Positions 32,819 through 45,612 of a stretch of DNA of 64,000 bases are shown piece by piece. The position numbers were made by a program, and so were the translations under genes. The stretch comes from Ctenosaura bakeri. Its lineage: Eukaryota; Chordata; Lepidosauria; Squamata; Iguanidae. Each line of letters starts with the position of its first letter. Position 1 is the first letter of the stretch. The stretch lies in NCBI GenBank assembly GCA_948474755.1, contig CAOLHI010001153.1:1-64000 (forward strand). Direction: 5' to 3'. A model generated the notes under the pieces. It worked only from the letters and a program-made list of their open reading frames with translations. It was not told where the DNA came from and searched no databases.

Positions 32819-35150
32819 TTGAACAGGGTTAGTCTTTGTCAGACTGTTTTAGGAGAGTTTCTTTTTGTCAGGGGTCTCCCCACCCATTGGAGAAGCTGTT
32901 CTGAAAAACTTTGTGTTACCCCAAGCGTGGTGATACATCCAACTGATAACTGGTTGCTATTGTTTTATCTGCATAAGAACTAGCATTCACCTCTATACTT
33001 TAGGAGCAAAGAGAATGATATACTTGTTGTCTGGTTCTGTTGTTTGTGTATTTTATCTTATATGCTTACATACACATAGTCACTCACTGTTTAGTTTACA
33101 CTTTAGCTTAAGTGAAGAGCTGTACCACTTGCAATTCATTCATCCATTGAAAAGCATTGTCAAGGCACTCAAGGATAACTTCAGTACCATGCAGATAAAG
33201 TATTGCTAGCTTACAGTTTGTCTCCATGCATCCACACTTCCGTTTGATCATTCAGCCCTAATCCTCTTTAGGGGAAAGGACAGCTCCTCTCTCCCCAGTA
33301 TGTATATGCTCCAATAAAATTGGGAAAATATCTCCAAGAAGCTTGGTTTAAATAGCAGACCCTGTACACCTGCTTTCTATATGAATGGAATGGATACATG
33401 CTTAATATTCACACTGTGTCCTGCTCATCTGTTTGGTCCTGAGTGGAAGTGACACTGTGGACATTCTGGTTGGGAATGCTGGGAGATGTAGTGCAACACA
33501 TCTGGAGGGCATTAGGCTAGCAAAAAACATGCAAGAGTTTTTAGTATACCCTCTGTAACAGACACATATTACCATTCTATAAATCTGAAGTAAACTTGCT
33601 CTAGCTCTTGGATGTATGCACATGCATTTATGCGTGCATGTACTGACATATGCATATACCTTAGAAACTATTTTTCTTCTCATGGAACTGCTGGTTTTGT
33701 TCTTAAATAGAATTAATTTAGCTTCCTGTATAGTTCAGCAACAAGGTCTCCCTCTCCATTGTCCATATCCTCCTCAACCCCTCCTATTTGACTAGAAGGC
33801 ACAGAAGGCTTCATCTTAAGCTGGAATGAGTTTTGGAACTGTGGTCTTTCTGTCAGTTTCTACTGCAGTTGGAAAGACCTTTTGGAAAAAATTAAAACTG
33901 ATTCCAGATGAATTCTGAAAAGCCACAATATATGTGGTCTCTTGTGCAATTACACTTAAGTCATTTGTGCCCAGGCTATGGGAGAATGGTGAATAGCTTA
34001 ATTTGATGATTTTCCAAGCTGCCTCTTAAAGGCAGTTGAAATACGCAGGCCAGCCATGCAGATCTCATTTGGAAAACAGCCAGCTTGAGGCCAGGAAAGT
34101 AAGAATTGCTTCTTAAAGGAAAACACCTTCATTTTAATGTTTCATCTGGCTAACTGGAGATAGCTGCTTTTCATTCCTGTGCAGGCTTCTTTATAAGTTT
34201 TAGCGAGATACTTAATGTCACGTACATCTTTCATCTGACCGATTCACCTTTTGGTAGTCTTTGTATTAAAAAAGAAAGAAAAAGGAAAAAAAGACAATTT
34301 CTTTAGCCTGTCTTCCTTTTCTTTCACCAAAAGTTCAACCTATTTATCTCTAACCAAAGTAGGTTATTTTGTAAGAGCAGCGTTCAACCCTGCAACATGT
34401 CAAAGAGACCAGCTTGAAGTGGCATCGTGACATGGTTAAGGTTAGACAGGTAGAAAATATTGTCTGCTGACAGGGTTTTTAAACTTTTTGACTAGCATAC
34501 AAGGGAAAAGGAAGATTTGTGATCAGTTTTATGTATCCAAGCCTCTTGAGTCACCACTGATGATATAAGAAACCTTTAACAGTACTGTCTCAGTCATGTA
34601 TTCTTGAAATTTTGAGGCCATTGGAGTAGGGGCAATTTTTATGTTTTTTCCCCCCAGGAAAAAACAAAATGGAGGGGATTAAATGCTATATTAGTACCTT
34701 TTATAAATTGCCAATCGTATTGTTACTTTAGGAACATAAAATGTAATATGTTTGGTTTGGCATAAAATTATAATGTCTGGAATATTAAAACTGCAGTTGA
34801 TTCAGACAATAATTAGAAACAGAATTTACTTTTTTAAAATATGCACATATGGAGCTACAAGATCATGAACTATAAGGAACACCTGAAGTCTTTTATTAGG
34901 CCAATTTATGAGGAGTATAAAAACAATAAAAAGAAACCATCAGCACTAGCAAAACAAAGAAAATTATTTCATTTCTTCAAATCCTCTATAGCGCCATGCA
35001 GACATAAAGCACTCATTCTCATAAAAAGAATGGAGAGAAAAAATGAAGACCAAAAATTGCAATTACGTGAGATATTGTTCTTAATTTTACTTAAAATTTT
35101 TCTTAATGTGTAGTTTTTAGAAATAATTTTGAAGAAGTAAATGTATGCAT
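32819..35150. other. non-coding stretch
   Basis: At 33463-33515, GGGAATGCTGGGAGATGTAG, then TGCAACACATCTGGAGGGCA is a clear patch of the palindromic GGGAGTTGTAGTCC family. The minus ORF at 33402-33683 runs through it and is rejected as a gene. A purine-rich run lies at about 34268-34292. The Lys-rich frame 34841-35113 has no known motif. Confidence 0.45.
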
Positions 35151-35345
35151 GAGAGCCAGTGAGATGTAGTGGTTTGAGCATTCGACCAAGGTTTGATTCC
35201 CTATTGGGCCATGGAAACCCCATGGGTGACCTTGGGCACCTCACACATACCTCACACACTCTCAGCCTCCAGAAAAGCCTATGATAGGGTCGCCTTAGGG
35301 TTGCCATAAGTTGGAAATGACTTGAAGACACACAGTAACAATAAA
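35151..35345 (+). mobile_element. lizard tRNA-derived SINE
   Basis: The head is GAGAGCCAGTGAGATGTAGT, followed by AAGGTTTGATTCCC. The middle is CATGGGTGACCTTGGGCACC and the tail is GATAGGGTCGCCTTAGGGTT, AAATGACTTGAAGACACACA. A small duplication ACCTCACACA occurs in the middle. The 159-codon minus ORF 34969-35448 is mostly an artefact of this SINE. Confidence 0.92.
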
Positions 35346-35499
35346 TATATGAATATCTTACCCTAAATATTTTATTTATCATTGTAAAAATAACATAATT
35401 CATATTTTCTGTTTTACAGAAAAAAAGAAACATAGGGTAAAAACACAAACCTCCCCTGAATGTTTACAGGTCTTTTTTTTTCCAGGCTTTCATATCTAT

Positions 35500-36110
35500 A
35501 GGTATGACAACATGTTGCCTAGAGATGTGAGGTGCCACCTACCCAAACCTTAATGGGGAAACTTACCGCAATTGATAATGCCAAGAAAGGTGGTTGTGTT
35601 GTGTTAATGGAGGGACATAACTGACCACAAGGGGAGACATGGGCAAGGCCTAGATATATCCCTGGCAGGTGAAACCTTTGTCTTTTGGCTAGGGTATGAG
35701 AGTGCCTATCAAACCTGCCACAAATCATTTGAAAGCTAGCAGAATGGGGGCAAGGAAGGGCACTTTGTTTACTAACCGATCTGCTAAGAGGAGGAATAAC
35801 CAAACGCTGTGGGAGGCTTTGGGAAAGTTGGTTACCTGAGGAGCCAGAGACCATATCTAACCAGTATGTGCTATGTTTGAAAGGGGAAAAAAGTTTAAAA
35901 CATCTGTATGGATTTTCTTTTCTTAAGATAGGAAGAAATGGTTGGAGATTGCAAGAAAGACGAAGCAAGAATGGAGTTAGCATAGGGAATTGGAAACAAT
36001 ATATTAGATTTTTCCTAATTCTTAAATGGGGTTTAGATGTTCCTTTACCACAGCTAAGCTTTCAGTTATGTGTGCCAGTATACATTAATACATATTGATG
36101 GTGCTGCTGC
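35500..36110. other. unassigned, relatively GC-rich block
   Basis: This differs from its AT-rich flanks and carries a 154-codon minus-strand frame (35519-35983). The predicted product is Ser/Pro/Leu-rich with no domain I recognise. It could be part of an unidentified LTR or other repeat; no ends are seen. Confidence 0.3.
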
Positions 36111-36524
36111 AGAGCAGTATAATCTAATTCTGCTCATGTTTTCTTTTGTATCCAGTATTTCTGTTGACACTCATGGAGACAGCACGTTGAAACTTGTTGT
36201 GGTCTAACCTGCCATAAAGATATTTGTCTACTCTTAAGGATGATCTATATTTTATTTTTAACTGACATCTTCTTTGTTGTTTGTTTAATGGCTCTTATAA
36301 ATCAGGTGATCACATGAACGTTCTTATCATCTGAACAGAGGAATTTGTGTAATCCCACTTGAGTTGGTTATTCAGACGTGTGTTTATTGTAGCTAACATT
36401 TTTACATATTGAGGAAATGTCATTCATATTTTTACTTCATAATAATGAATTTGTCTATTTTATTTGTATTCTGCTTTAACATAGCCATATTGTATTTGGA
36501 CAGCACACAAGAATTTTAATAATA

Positions 36525-38645
36525 CTAATAGTAATAAATATAAAAAAATTCTGATTAATAATTTCTTAGAAAGCTCTCCCTATGGATTAAGGTAGGGAAC
36601 AACAGATTAAAATACAACAACAAATAGTCATATTGCTGTTGTTGTGTGCCTTCAAGTTGTTACCAATGTATGGTGACCCTACAGTGAACCTATCATATAA
36701 CACAGTTAAAAACATGAACACCAATTAAAAATACACAATCAGTTAAAAGGGCATAGCATCAGTTTAAAAAAGCATATATATTAAAAACAGTCAATTCATA
36801 ATTTAAAAACCATCTGGATAGGTTTGCTGAAAAAGATTGGTCTTTAATGCTGTTTTAAATGCAGACAACATATCCAGCTGTTATATCTTTTCCATCTGGT
36901 CATTCCGCACTTTGGGGGTGGCTGGTAAAAAGGTCCTCTAGTTAACAGTTCTCAGCCTGGTCCTAGGTGACTAAAGTAAATGCCCCCCAGAAGGCATGAG
37001 TGTATGGGGCAGATTACACAGGAGAAGGTGATACTGCAGGTAATCCAAACAAAAACGATGTAGGGCTTTAAAAGTAACAACTAATACCTTGCCTGGAAAC
37101 TAATTGGCAACCAGTGGAGAAACTTGTAATACAGATGTAATATGATCACTCCTTGATGCACCTGTAATCAATCTGGTTGCTGTGTTTTGCAGTAATTGAA
37201 CTTTTTGAACTTGGTGCAGAGGTAGCCCAATGTACAACACATTACAGAAATCTAGCCTGGAGGTTACCAGCATGTGCACTACCATCTTTAGGTCCTCCAG
37301 CTTTAGGAATGGGTAAAGCTGGCGTATCAACCAAACATTCCTGTCTGTCATATTTATCTGGGCTGTCATTTGGAAGGATGGATCTAGAATCAATCTCAGG
37401 CTGTGAACACAGTCTTCCAGAGGTAATATGACCCCACACAGGACTGGTTGACTCACCTTCAAACCCAGGTTAGGGCCCTTAACAGTAAGCACCTCCACCT
37501 TGTCTGTATTCAGTTTCAGTTTGTTTTTCTTCATCCAGGCATTCATTCAGAGGAGACTCACTGTCTTTAGCTGATGCTATTTTTGAAGACATGGAGAAAT
37601 GTATTTGGGTGTCTTAAGCATACTGATAGCACCCTGCCTCATGGTGCTTGATGATCTCTTCTTGAGGTTTCATGTGGATGTTAAGCAGCATTGGAGAGAG
37701 AATGGTACCTTAAGTTGTGTCATGTAATGTGTCCTTTTTTGAGGAGCAGCTGCCTAGCTGAGAGATAGGAACCACTGAAGCGCGGTGTGTTCAATTCCCA
37801 ACCCCCCCAGGTGTTCCAGGAGGATGCCATGGTTGATGGTATTGAAGCCACTGAGAGGTCCAAAAGCACCAACAAAGACCCATTCTCCCTGCCCATGCTC
37901 AGGCAAAGATCATCCACTAAATAGACCACAGTGGTCTCATCTCTGTATCATGCTCTGAAGCTGGTTTGAAATGGGTCTAGAAAAGCTGTATTGTCCCAGA
38001 CTGTCTGAAGTTGGAAGGCAACTCAGTCACCTTTCCCAAAAAAGAAAGGTTTGATACTGGTCTGTAGTTGATAAAGTCCAAAGGATCAAGGGAGGGCTTT
38101 TTTGGGAGAGGTCATACCACCACTTCTTTTAGACAAGATGGACAATTTCCATCTCTGAGATACACATCAATAATATGTTGCAGCTGAAATCTAACTGCGT
38201 CTCCTCTCTGAGCAACCAGCCAAGAAGGGCGGGGATCAAGGGGACAGATTGTCCTCCTTACTCATCCTAGCAGTTTGTTCACATCTGTTCTAATCACCAG
38301 TTGAAACTAATCCATATAATCCTAGTCACGGAGTTCCTGGAACACCCCATTGTCAATATTTGCTATAAACACCCAAAGTCTGAGTGACTCCAGTACCAAC
38401 TCCAACACCAGTTCCATGAGGTCAGCCAGGGAGTCTGATAGGCAGCAAGGTGGATGGTACACTAACAGAATCCTTAGTGTATCCCAGGTCTTCAGATTCA
38501 GGTACATACGTTCAGTGTGATTCAGTTCCCTAATGGGTAGTATGGTCAAGTTAAGATGATCTTTATAGACTACAGTTACTCTGCCCACCCCCCCTTTCCC
38601 TCACCTTTTCATAAATGCAGTATCCTGGTGGGAGAGCTTCAGCCT
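36525..38645 (-). mobile_element. L2/CR1-group LINE with decayed endonuclease and RT
   Basis: Read on the minus strand from 38645. First comes an apurinic-type endonuclease remnant (38322-38588) containing VVYKDHLNLT and LLVYHPPCC. Next is an RT palm piece (37720-37929) with SLLVLLDLSVA. Then a 148-codon RT C-terminal frame (37100-37546) with KKNKLKLNTDKVEVL, VTSRLDFCNVLYIGLP and LLQNTATRLITGASR. The 3' UTR ends near 36525. Several stops and shifts and a deletion between EN and RT make it inactive. The central YxDD region is missing or not readable. A SINE fragment is inserted in the 3' UTR at 36634-36700. Confidence 0.9.
36634..36700 (-). mobile_element. truncated lizard SINE inside the LINE 3' UTR
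   Basis: The sequence is GCTGTTGTTGTGTGCCTTCA, AGTTGTTACCAATGTATGGT, then GACCCTACAGTGAACCTATC. Only the 3' third of the SINE is present. It interrupts the LINE, so it inserted later. Confidence 0.85.
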
Positions 38646-39168
38646 ATGTCAAACCACTAAACTAAAAACCAGCAGAACCAGATATTTTTTAAAAATGAAG
38701 ATTAAATTATATTTGAACTCAGTGATGTATTGCCAGAGTTATATTGAAAAATCATTATGTTTTCTTGTCCACTTCCCTTGAACTGCACAATTTGTCTCGT
38801 ATTGCACATAGCTGCTGCTTTGTTCAATCATTAAAAAGTAAACCTCAGATGTCCCCTGCCTCCTGTGGAAAATCTTTTGCTGTTTAATAAATTATATTCA
38901 TCGGAAACCTTTCTGTCATCTAGTCTAATATTTCCCTCTACGTTTCACCCATAATTTCTGTTTATGTCAGTATATACCAAGCTAAATCATTTCTTTCGGG
39001 TTCTCCAGCTTTAAAATTGCTGTTTTTGTATTCTGTCCTTGCTGAAAGATCTGAGTTGCAGTGGTTAAGTTCAGAACTCCACATAAAGTAGAGAATAAAT
39101 GCAAAACTCTAGGTAGGAATGTCTGAGAGTTGGAGAATGCTACTATCAAAATGTAAGAAACCGGTAGT
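38646..39168. other. AT-rich non-coding stretch
   Basis: Nothing recognised; no frame longer than 66 codons. Confidence 0.4.
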
Positions 39169-39304
39169 GCAAGGATGGCCAAAGTGCAACTTTCCTGTCA
39201 CAGTTGGCTGCAACAGTGAACATTCCCTACCACTAACTGTTGGCTATATCTGATAGGAGTTGTAGTCCAACAACATCTGCAGGGCACTCTTTGTGCAACC
39301 CTGC
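39169..39304. mobile_element. palindromic hAT-like MITE
   Basis: The left end is GCAAGGATGGCCAAAGTGC; the right end on the minus strand is GCAGGGTTGCACAAAGAGTGC. The core has GATAGGAGTTGTAGTCCAAC, then AACATCTGCAGGGCAC. This is the most complete copy here of the GGGAGTTGTAGTCC family. No clear 8-bp duplication. Confidence 0.6.
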
Positions 39305-39479
39305 TATAATGCATGGATATATGGAACATTCCAGAATAAAAAGAATAGGAAATGTTGACGTGAAATGGAATTAGCAGTCTGTGTATAAGGATATGTGAGA
39401 AAATGAAAAGAGTGGAGTGAGATATCCTCCAGGAAGTAGCACTTTGCTCTCACGCGGGAACAGGCAATTTTCTTGAATC

Positions 39480-39817
39480 ACAGGAAATGTAGACATGAGC
39501 CAGACGAAGAAGGTATAAGATCTGAAAAGCTGCATATAGAAGGGGTAGGATAATAAAGAAGGATCTCTGCGGTGCTTTCTTATCAGAGAGAGAACAAGGC
39601 ACTTCATTGGGAAGGTAATGGTATTTATTTTATGGGTAAGCTTGAGCAGCACAGCATACTTACACAGATGTTGCCAGAACTGGAGGATACATAGAACATA
39701 CATCTTTTATAGGTTATCAATGCATGTTTAAGTGTGCAAAGCACTCATTGGTCAAAGCCATAAATCCCTCCATGTGTCTATCTTCCCTGTTGTTTTTCCA
39801 GGCTGGTACTTACCACA
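39480..39817 (-). mobile_element. LTR of an endogenous retrovirus or LTR retrotransposon (probable solo LTR)
   Basis: Read on the minus strand, GACCAATGAG gives a CCAAT box (plus 39747-39751), TATAAAAG follows about 36 bp later (plus 39704-39711), and an AATAAA poly(A) signal comes about 75 bp further on (plus 39624-39629). This order and spacing is that of a retroviral U3-R. A purine tract AAGAGAGTATGGGGT lies just before a possible TG start at 39817. The U5 end is uncertain. No gag, pol or env frame is recognisable on either side. Confidence 0.5.
39704..39711 (-). promoter_or_regulatory. TATA box of the LTR
   Basis: TATAAAAG on the minus strand, downstream of a CCAAT box and upstream of AATAAA. 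This is inferred promoter architecture; the element is probably silent. Confidence 0.5.
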
Positions 39818-42800
39818 ACCCCATACTCTCTTGACTGAGGTGACTGACCCCCGCCTTTCATATTTCTGAATTACTGTCTCCAGATTGCTTTGTTCTCATA
39901 ACCCCCCAGCACTACCAGTTCTCACTCTTCACTAACATGGAATACATTATAGCAACACGTGGCCTTTGAATTACAATGAAACAGCAATTAGCAGTACTTA
40001 AGCCTGAAAACAAAGTAGCCCCTGCGCCCCCCCCCGCCCATTCGCAGTGGTTAAATACAAAGTAGCAGTTAGCAAAGAATACACATTCAACAGGTTAATA
40101 TTTTCACAACCAGGAGCTTAGTGACCTGACATGACTCTTGCTTCAAATGTATTACATGAGGCACACACTGAAGGCTTCCTTAAACAATTTTATTCAGATT
40201 TAAGGCACAAAAGCAGCTTTAGGATTCAAAAAGCAAAAGTACAGGTTTATTTAGGATTTGTTACAGAGAAAGTCATTGTGGCTTTTCACTGTTTTTTTGG
40301 TGTGGGGTCTACTGGCATCTTTTTCAGTATATTTTATTGTTTTGCAAAAGATGCATTGATGGGGGACTCATCATGACTGGGAGCAAGAAATCTTAATGGC
40401 AAGGTACATCTGCAGTGATGTAATATGTTTAAAGTTCGTGGGCTTTGTACTGTCTCCATTAACAAATTGCTCTGCATTGAAGATGTGAACAGTGGTAACT
40501 CCATGTAAACTTCTCAGAGACTTCCTAAAGTACCAAGCTACGGATGTCCACATATAGTGTGGAAATCTAGAGACATATTTCTTGTAGTGAGGACATGAAA
40601 GTAAATATGAAAGAAACACAACAATGGATACAAAAGATAACAAACAATAAAAATAATAAGGTAAGAGAACAACAGTTTAAAATAATAAGAAAGTAGTATA
40701 GAACACCACTTCAGATATCATATATAAATAAAAAACTTTATCTCTGGAGTGTTGGCATAACTGTGAGGGAAAAGAACTTACATCCATATGTGGTGAGAGT
40801 GTAGTAAACTACAAAGATTTTGAAAGGAAATAAATCAAGAAAGAAATAGAATATTGGGGGAAATTTAGAAATGAAGAAGGAAATATGTTTAACTTTAAAT
40901 GTCCAACATCCAACATTGAAATGGCTTTCCTCCTTCACTTTCTTTTCTGAGTCCCTTTGCTTCATATTTATTATTTTTCTTTGGTTAGTCATGTTTTAAC
41001 CACTATCCATTCCAAAGCCTATTTTTGCACTGTGTGGGGCGTGGAGCTTCCTTTACAGCTTAGCCTCTCTCATAGTGTCCTGTTTCAGCCTTCAGGTCTA
41101 TGGAGTGGAAGACCACTATGCACCGTGTGGCTTTTGGTTCTATCTTGACTTAGGTGATTACCCCATTTTCAATTCATGACCTGGAAGCTGAAGAGCACTG
41201 GCAAGAACCTAGGTTTTCCTGAGTTGTGAAGTGATGGTGGATCACTAGGAAGTGATTTCCTTTATATTCCACTTCCTTTCAAAAGGGGAAATATGCACTC
41301 TCTGATTTTATTTCTCCTAATATTCTTCAAAATCATCTCCTTTTGTTGCTTCCAGGGACAATGCTGTGCCACTGAGTCTAGTTTCCCCATTGCACTTTGA
41401 CCACTACAAACTGTACCATTAGTTGCTTAGATCTTTTCCTTCTTATTATTTGGCAGTCTGTAGCTCCTCATCTCCGTCTTTTCTCTACTGTGCTCTGCTA
41501 CTGTTGTTGGAATACTCTCCTGGTACAGCATTGTGGGTAACATACAAATTGATTCCCTGCTGATAACATTGATAGCAGACTAAAACCCACATTGTTCTGA
41601 ACTTATTTAATCTTTGCTGGTATACTTGAGCTGCTTGTGTCAGTATGATTTTCCACAGTGCTTGGCTTGCCATTAGATCTGCAAAATATCATAATATTTC
41701 ATTTCATCAGAGTTTGTATGTATGCTTTTGTGAGTGATGACACACAATGCCCATTGCTTTTAGTGGAGCAACACCACAGTTGTGTATACATTGTTTTTCC
41801 TTTAAGAGTATGAAATGAAGCAACTTCTTTTGCTGATGCATGCAGATTTGAAAGTTATCTTTGAAACAGGAGGAAAAAAACCTGGAAAATCTATCTGGCT
41901 TGGCACAGCTCAGTGAAATTGTGCAATTTGTATAAGAGGAAAGAAACTACTAAGTCTGGTATCTGTCCAAACCATAGTATGTAATTCCTACATAATTAGC
42001 TTGGGTGCCATAGGAGTGGGATTTGACTGTACTTGAATACACCCAAGTCTGAAAAGGATAATAGGAAGATAGAACATTACTGTTCCCTGCCCTCTAAATT
42101 TCTCTGATAAGCTCCTGTGCTTTTGCTCCTGGAAATTCCTTGAACAGAATGAATTATTACTAGTACTTTCTTAGTAAAATTGGTCAGTTATGTCCTTTCA
42201 TCATCATTGTAATTCAGTACACGTTTCCACAGCTTTGTGGAACCTCCATCAGCTTTTCCAGCTTCTACCAAGAAATACATTATTTGTCGATGAACCTCTG
42301 GAGAACTGTAATATCATCTAGTTAATATTTTGTCTCTACTAGATAAGTAAAGAATTGATCAGCTTTACTTTGTTGTCCAATAAAACAGCATTGAGCAGTT
42401 TCACTAGATAAGTGAAGATCATTCCATAAAAGATCATATTGTTCTTCATTTTCCATTCATAATGCTATCCTTGAAGTGTTAATATACAGAACCAAACAAA
42501 TAGTCTTTTATGGGAATAGTAATTATGAATACTATAGTTTTTAATATGAACAGCAGTTTTCCATTTTCTGCTACTACATGGTATTGATTTTTCAACTACT
42601 TTGGACTGAAAGCATAAGGTGTTTTTTTTATTGGCTATTAACTATTGTTAAAGCTACATATAGTTCTTGACTCAGGCAATGTGCCTAAGGGTCTTTTCAC
42701 ACATTGTGTTTTGCATATATAAGTAAGAATACTCAATCATACACCTGAAATTGTACCGGTGGCTATGACAAATTGGGGTTTTGCTGCTACAGCGACTGAT

Positions 42801-43280
42801 TTATTATGCCATTAAATACATTACACTTTAAGGTGTCTCAAGTCTCCTTTAAAGAGAACTGGTGGGGGAACCTTTCTTTGTCTGTTGTTTTTCCACACAA
42901 GGGCTTTCTCTCAGCACTGGTCAAGAGGCATTGACCTCTGTACTAGGGGAGCTGCCATAGGGATTATTTAAAGTGGCCAATTTAAAATTGAGAAACCAGT
43001 ACCTTCTACCTTATTGTCTACTCAAAATTATCTTGCAGGCTACTGCTACTTGGTGCTCTACTACTTCATGTGCATATAATGTGTAGTTAGCCCTTTAATA
43101 GCAACCCTAATTTGTTACAGGTGCAGTATGAAATGGCTGTGAGAAAATTATTCAAATAGCATATGATTTGAAGGAAATATTTTGTCTTCATTGCATATCT
43201 TCAAAAATAGATCTCACAGAAATACTTACTAGGGTAATCAGTTAAAACTGCTTGATCATTGCAAGGACATTTAACCACAC
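39818..43280. other. non-coding stretch, possibly with LTR-element remnants at its start
   Basis: A C9 run lies at about 40026-40034. No named repeat or gene is recognised in the rest, and the short frames (e.g. 40371-40643 minus, 40738-40992 minus) have no motif. Confidence 0.35.
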
Positions 43281-43619
43281 GATGTTGTTGTTGTTACTGT
43301 ATGCTTTCTGACAATGCTGTGCTCTCCTTCTAGAAAGGAAAGCAGCAGCAACAACAAAAAGCAAAACGTGATTTGTATGTTATACAAAACTGTATGAGAC
43401 AACTGCTCTTAGAAATGTTTAAAAACAAACAGAGAATATCTATGAGATTTTGTAATGCTTTGGATAGGTAAATATTTCCATCTTAGTAGGTAGCTGCTTC
43501 GTGGAGAAGAATATAAACTGATTTGCTTTTATTTTGAAATGAAGGGAAGAATTTGGTTTGTCAGCCAGCCTGCATTTCCATGGTGCCTGACAACGGACCA
43601 TGCTGCTCCTATGATTAAT

Positions 43620-43859
43620 TTATAATGGAAAACAGGGCATTCTGAGATGACCGCAGGGTTTGCATGAAATGTGAACAAGCTGGAACCAAGATAAGCTGTG
43701 GCTATATTTCAATTCCCATCTGACGTCCCTACCTTCATAATTATGAATAATATGCAGCCATTTGTATGTCCTGACTGCTGGATCCTTGCCCAGTTGGTTT
43801 ATACCTTGTTCTTCTCTGGGACCATTTTGTGTATCCCTCGATGACAGTGTGTACTTCAA
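43620..43859 (-). other. 79-codon open frame, probably chance
   Basis: The frame is free of repeats but has no recognisable domain and no flanking signals. Confidence 0.15.
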
Positions 43860-44431
43860 ACATAGATACAGATCTTGTTTAATTAATTCCAGCCTTTAAA
43901 AAAACCTGTCTGCTTTGTCAAAATAATCTGTTGTGTGGAGAACATGTTGTGAGAGGACTCTTTTTCCACTGGACACACTTTAAATCATTGAGCAGTATTC
44001 TTTCTTTAAATAGACAATATGAATAAATTGGAACATCCAAAATGTCTTAATTATATTTTCTCTTCCAAGAATTCTGTTTCTTGATACCTATAATAGGAAA
44101 ATATCTTACTAATAAGCTATGTTTGGTATACTGTAGCTTCAGTCCTGTTAGCAAATAGATAGATTAAAAAATGTGGTTGTTATAAAGCCACTCTAAATGT
44201 AATCCTTATAAAAAAGTGGCATACAAATTGAACAAATAGTACAGGTAATAATTGCGGCATTATAGTAAGTGGGAGGGTAATCCTGCTTCAGTTACTGCTT
44301 TAGGAAATCTATATTAGTGTTTACATATGCACAGAAAATGTGAACTTTGTGTTGTTTGGGGGATATTTTGCTAGAAGAATGCAATGAAAATCTTTGAATG
44401 TCAATGATATATTTACCTCCATTAATTTATT

Positions 44432-44600
44432 TTGTTGTTGTGTGCCTTTAAATTGTTTCTGACTCATGGTGACCCTAAGGTGAAACTATCACAGGGTTTT
44501 CTGTGGCTGAGAGTGTGTGATGCACCCAAGGTCACCCAAGTGGGGTTCCACAGCCAAGTGGAGAATCAAACCCTGGTCTCCCAGTGTCCTTTGTTGTAGC
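44432..44600 (-). mobile_element. lizard tRNA-derived SINE
   Basis: The plus strand reads TGTTGTTGTGTGCCTTTAAA, TTGTTTCTGACTCATGGTGA, GGTCACCCAAGTGGGGTTCC and GAGAATCAAACCCTGGTCTC. The last 30 bases of the head are lost. Confidence 0.9.
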
Positions 44601-45530
44601 GTTTTAAAAATGAGGTTCTTGTTTGGGGCCTTACTAAATCACTGTGGTGAGTTGTGACAGCTCCATGTTAAGTGTTCACTGTTGTGCTTGAACTTTCAGG
44701 AGGAACTATTTATTTTTAGTTTTTTAATTTTTCCGTAATTGTTTTACAAGTATTATACCCTGTCAAATATGGAATAATCGAGTAAATGAGATTTTTGGGT
44801 TTTTTAAAGAATAAGAAAATTGAGTCACTACATACTGCCTGACAACAGACCATACTGCTGCAATGATTCTTGCTTTCTTTGCTTCATCTACCCTCTCCTT
44901 CTTGTCCTTTGTCACTCTGTCTTTTCTGTTTATGCTTTTGCCGGAATGAGGTTTGCTAACCATGTGAGATGCTGCACAACTGCTCCTACTTGCTCTTTTT
45001 TTGTCTCTGCCCTAAAAGCAGCTCTTATAACATGTTCATGGGGTCAACTGGTGTGGTGATTTTCAATTGTTTGGTCAATGTATAGTAGTCATTAATAACT
45101 TTTGGAATTCCCTATAGATTATACCATCATACAGTCACCTCTTTCCTCCCTACTTAATCTCTTTTTAAAATCCGTTGTTCACAAAGCAGAGCAGGGGACT
45201 GTAGCTAAAGATGCTTACATCTTTCAAAGCAAACAGTTTCCATATGAGCTGGAGCAGTCTGACAGAATTCTTCTCTACTGAGGGATGGTCTTGAAAGATG
45301 AAACCATAGATGAGCTTGCAGAAAAAGGCAAGCTTAAATCTCTCAACTTTCTGATTTACAGTTATGTATTGTTAATATTTTCAAGAAGATAGCCATGTAA
45401 GTCTGTTTCAGCGTCAGAAGGAGAGGGAAAAGGAGGCTACAACTGTTTTGAACTATTTTATCATGATTTTCAATCCTTTTCCTCAGCTGCACTCATGGAG
45501 TACCTTTGCACATAAAAAAGTGTGTATTTC
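44601..45530. other. non-coding stretch
   Basis: Frames at 44763-44963 (minus) and 44820-45059 (plus) overlap each other; neither has a motif. Confidence 0.4.
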
Positions 45531-45534
45531 AACA

Positions 45535-45612
45535 CACACTACTAATCAGGACTGACCCTGCTTAGCTTCAGGATCACGCAGGATCTGGTGCCTTTAGGGT
45601 ATTTAGCCCTAT
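45535..45612 (-). mobile_element. 5S-rRNA-derived SINE fragment
   Basis: The plus strand shows CTAATCAGGACTGACCCTGC, TTAGCTTCAGGATCACGCAG and GATCTGGTGCCTTTAGGGT. This is the reverse complement of the 5S stretch CCTGAA...GATCTC..GAAGCTAAGCAGGGTC..GGTTAG. Only the 5S-like middle is preserved. Confidence 0.75.

Noticed and set aside
33402..33683. Minus-strand ORF with several Cys (ICVCYRGYTKNSC), considered as a partner exon for the Ly6-like ORF
   Set aside because: It runs through a palindromic DNA-element patch (33463-33515), and the cysteine spacing does not fit a first three-finger exon.
34969..35448. 159-codon minus-strand ORF, the longest in the window
   Set aside because: Its central part is the antisense of a full lizard SINE (35151-35345), so it is not a gene.
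43283..43325. GTTGTTGTTGTT plus TATGCTTTCTGACAATG as another SINE
   Set aside because: It is too short; after the GTT run only a few bases fit.
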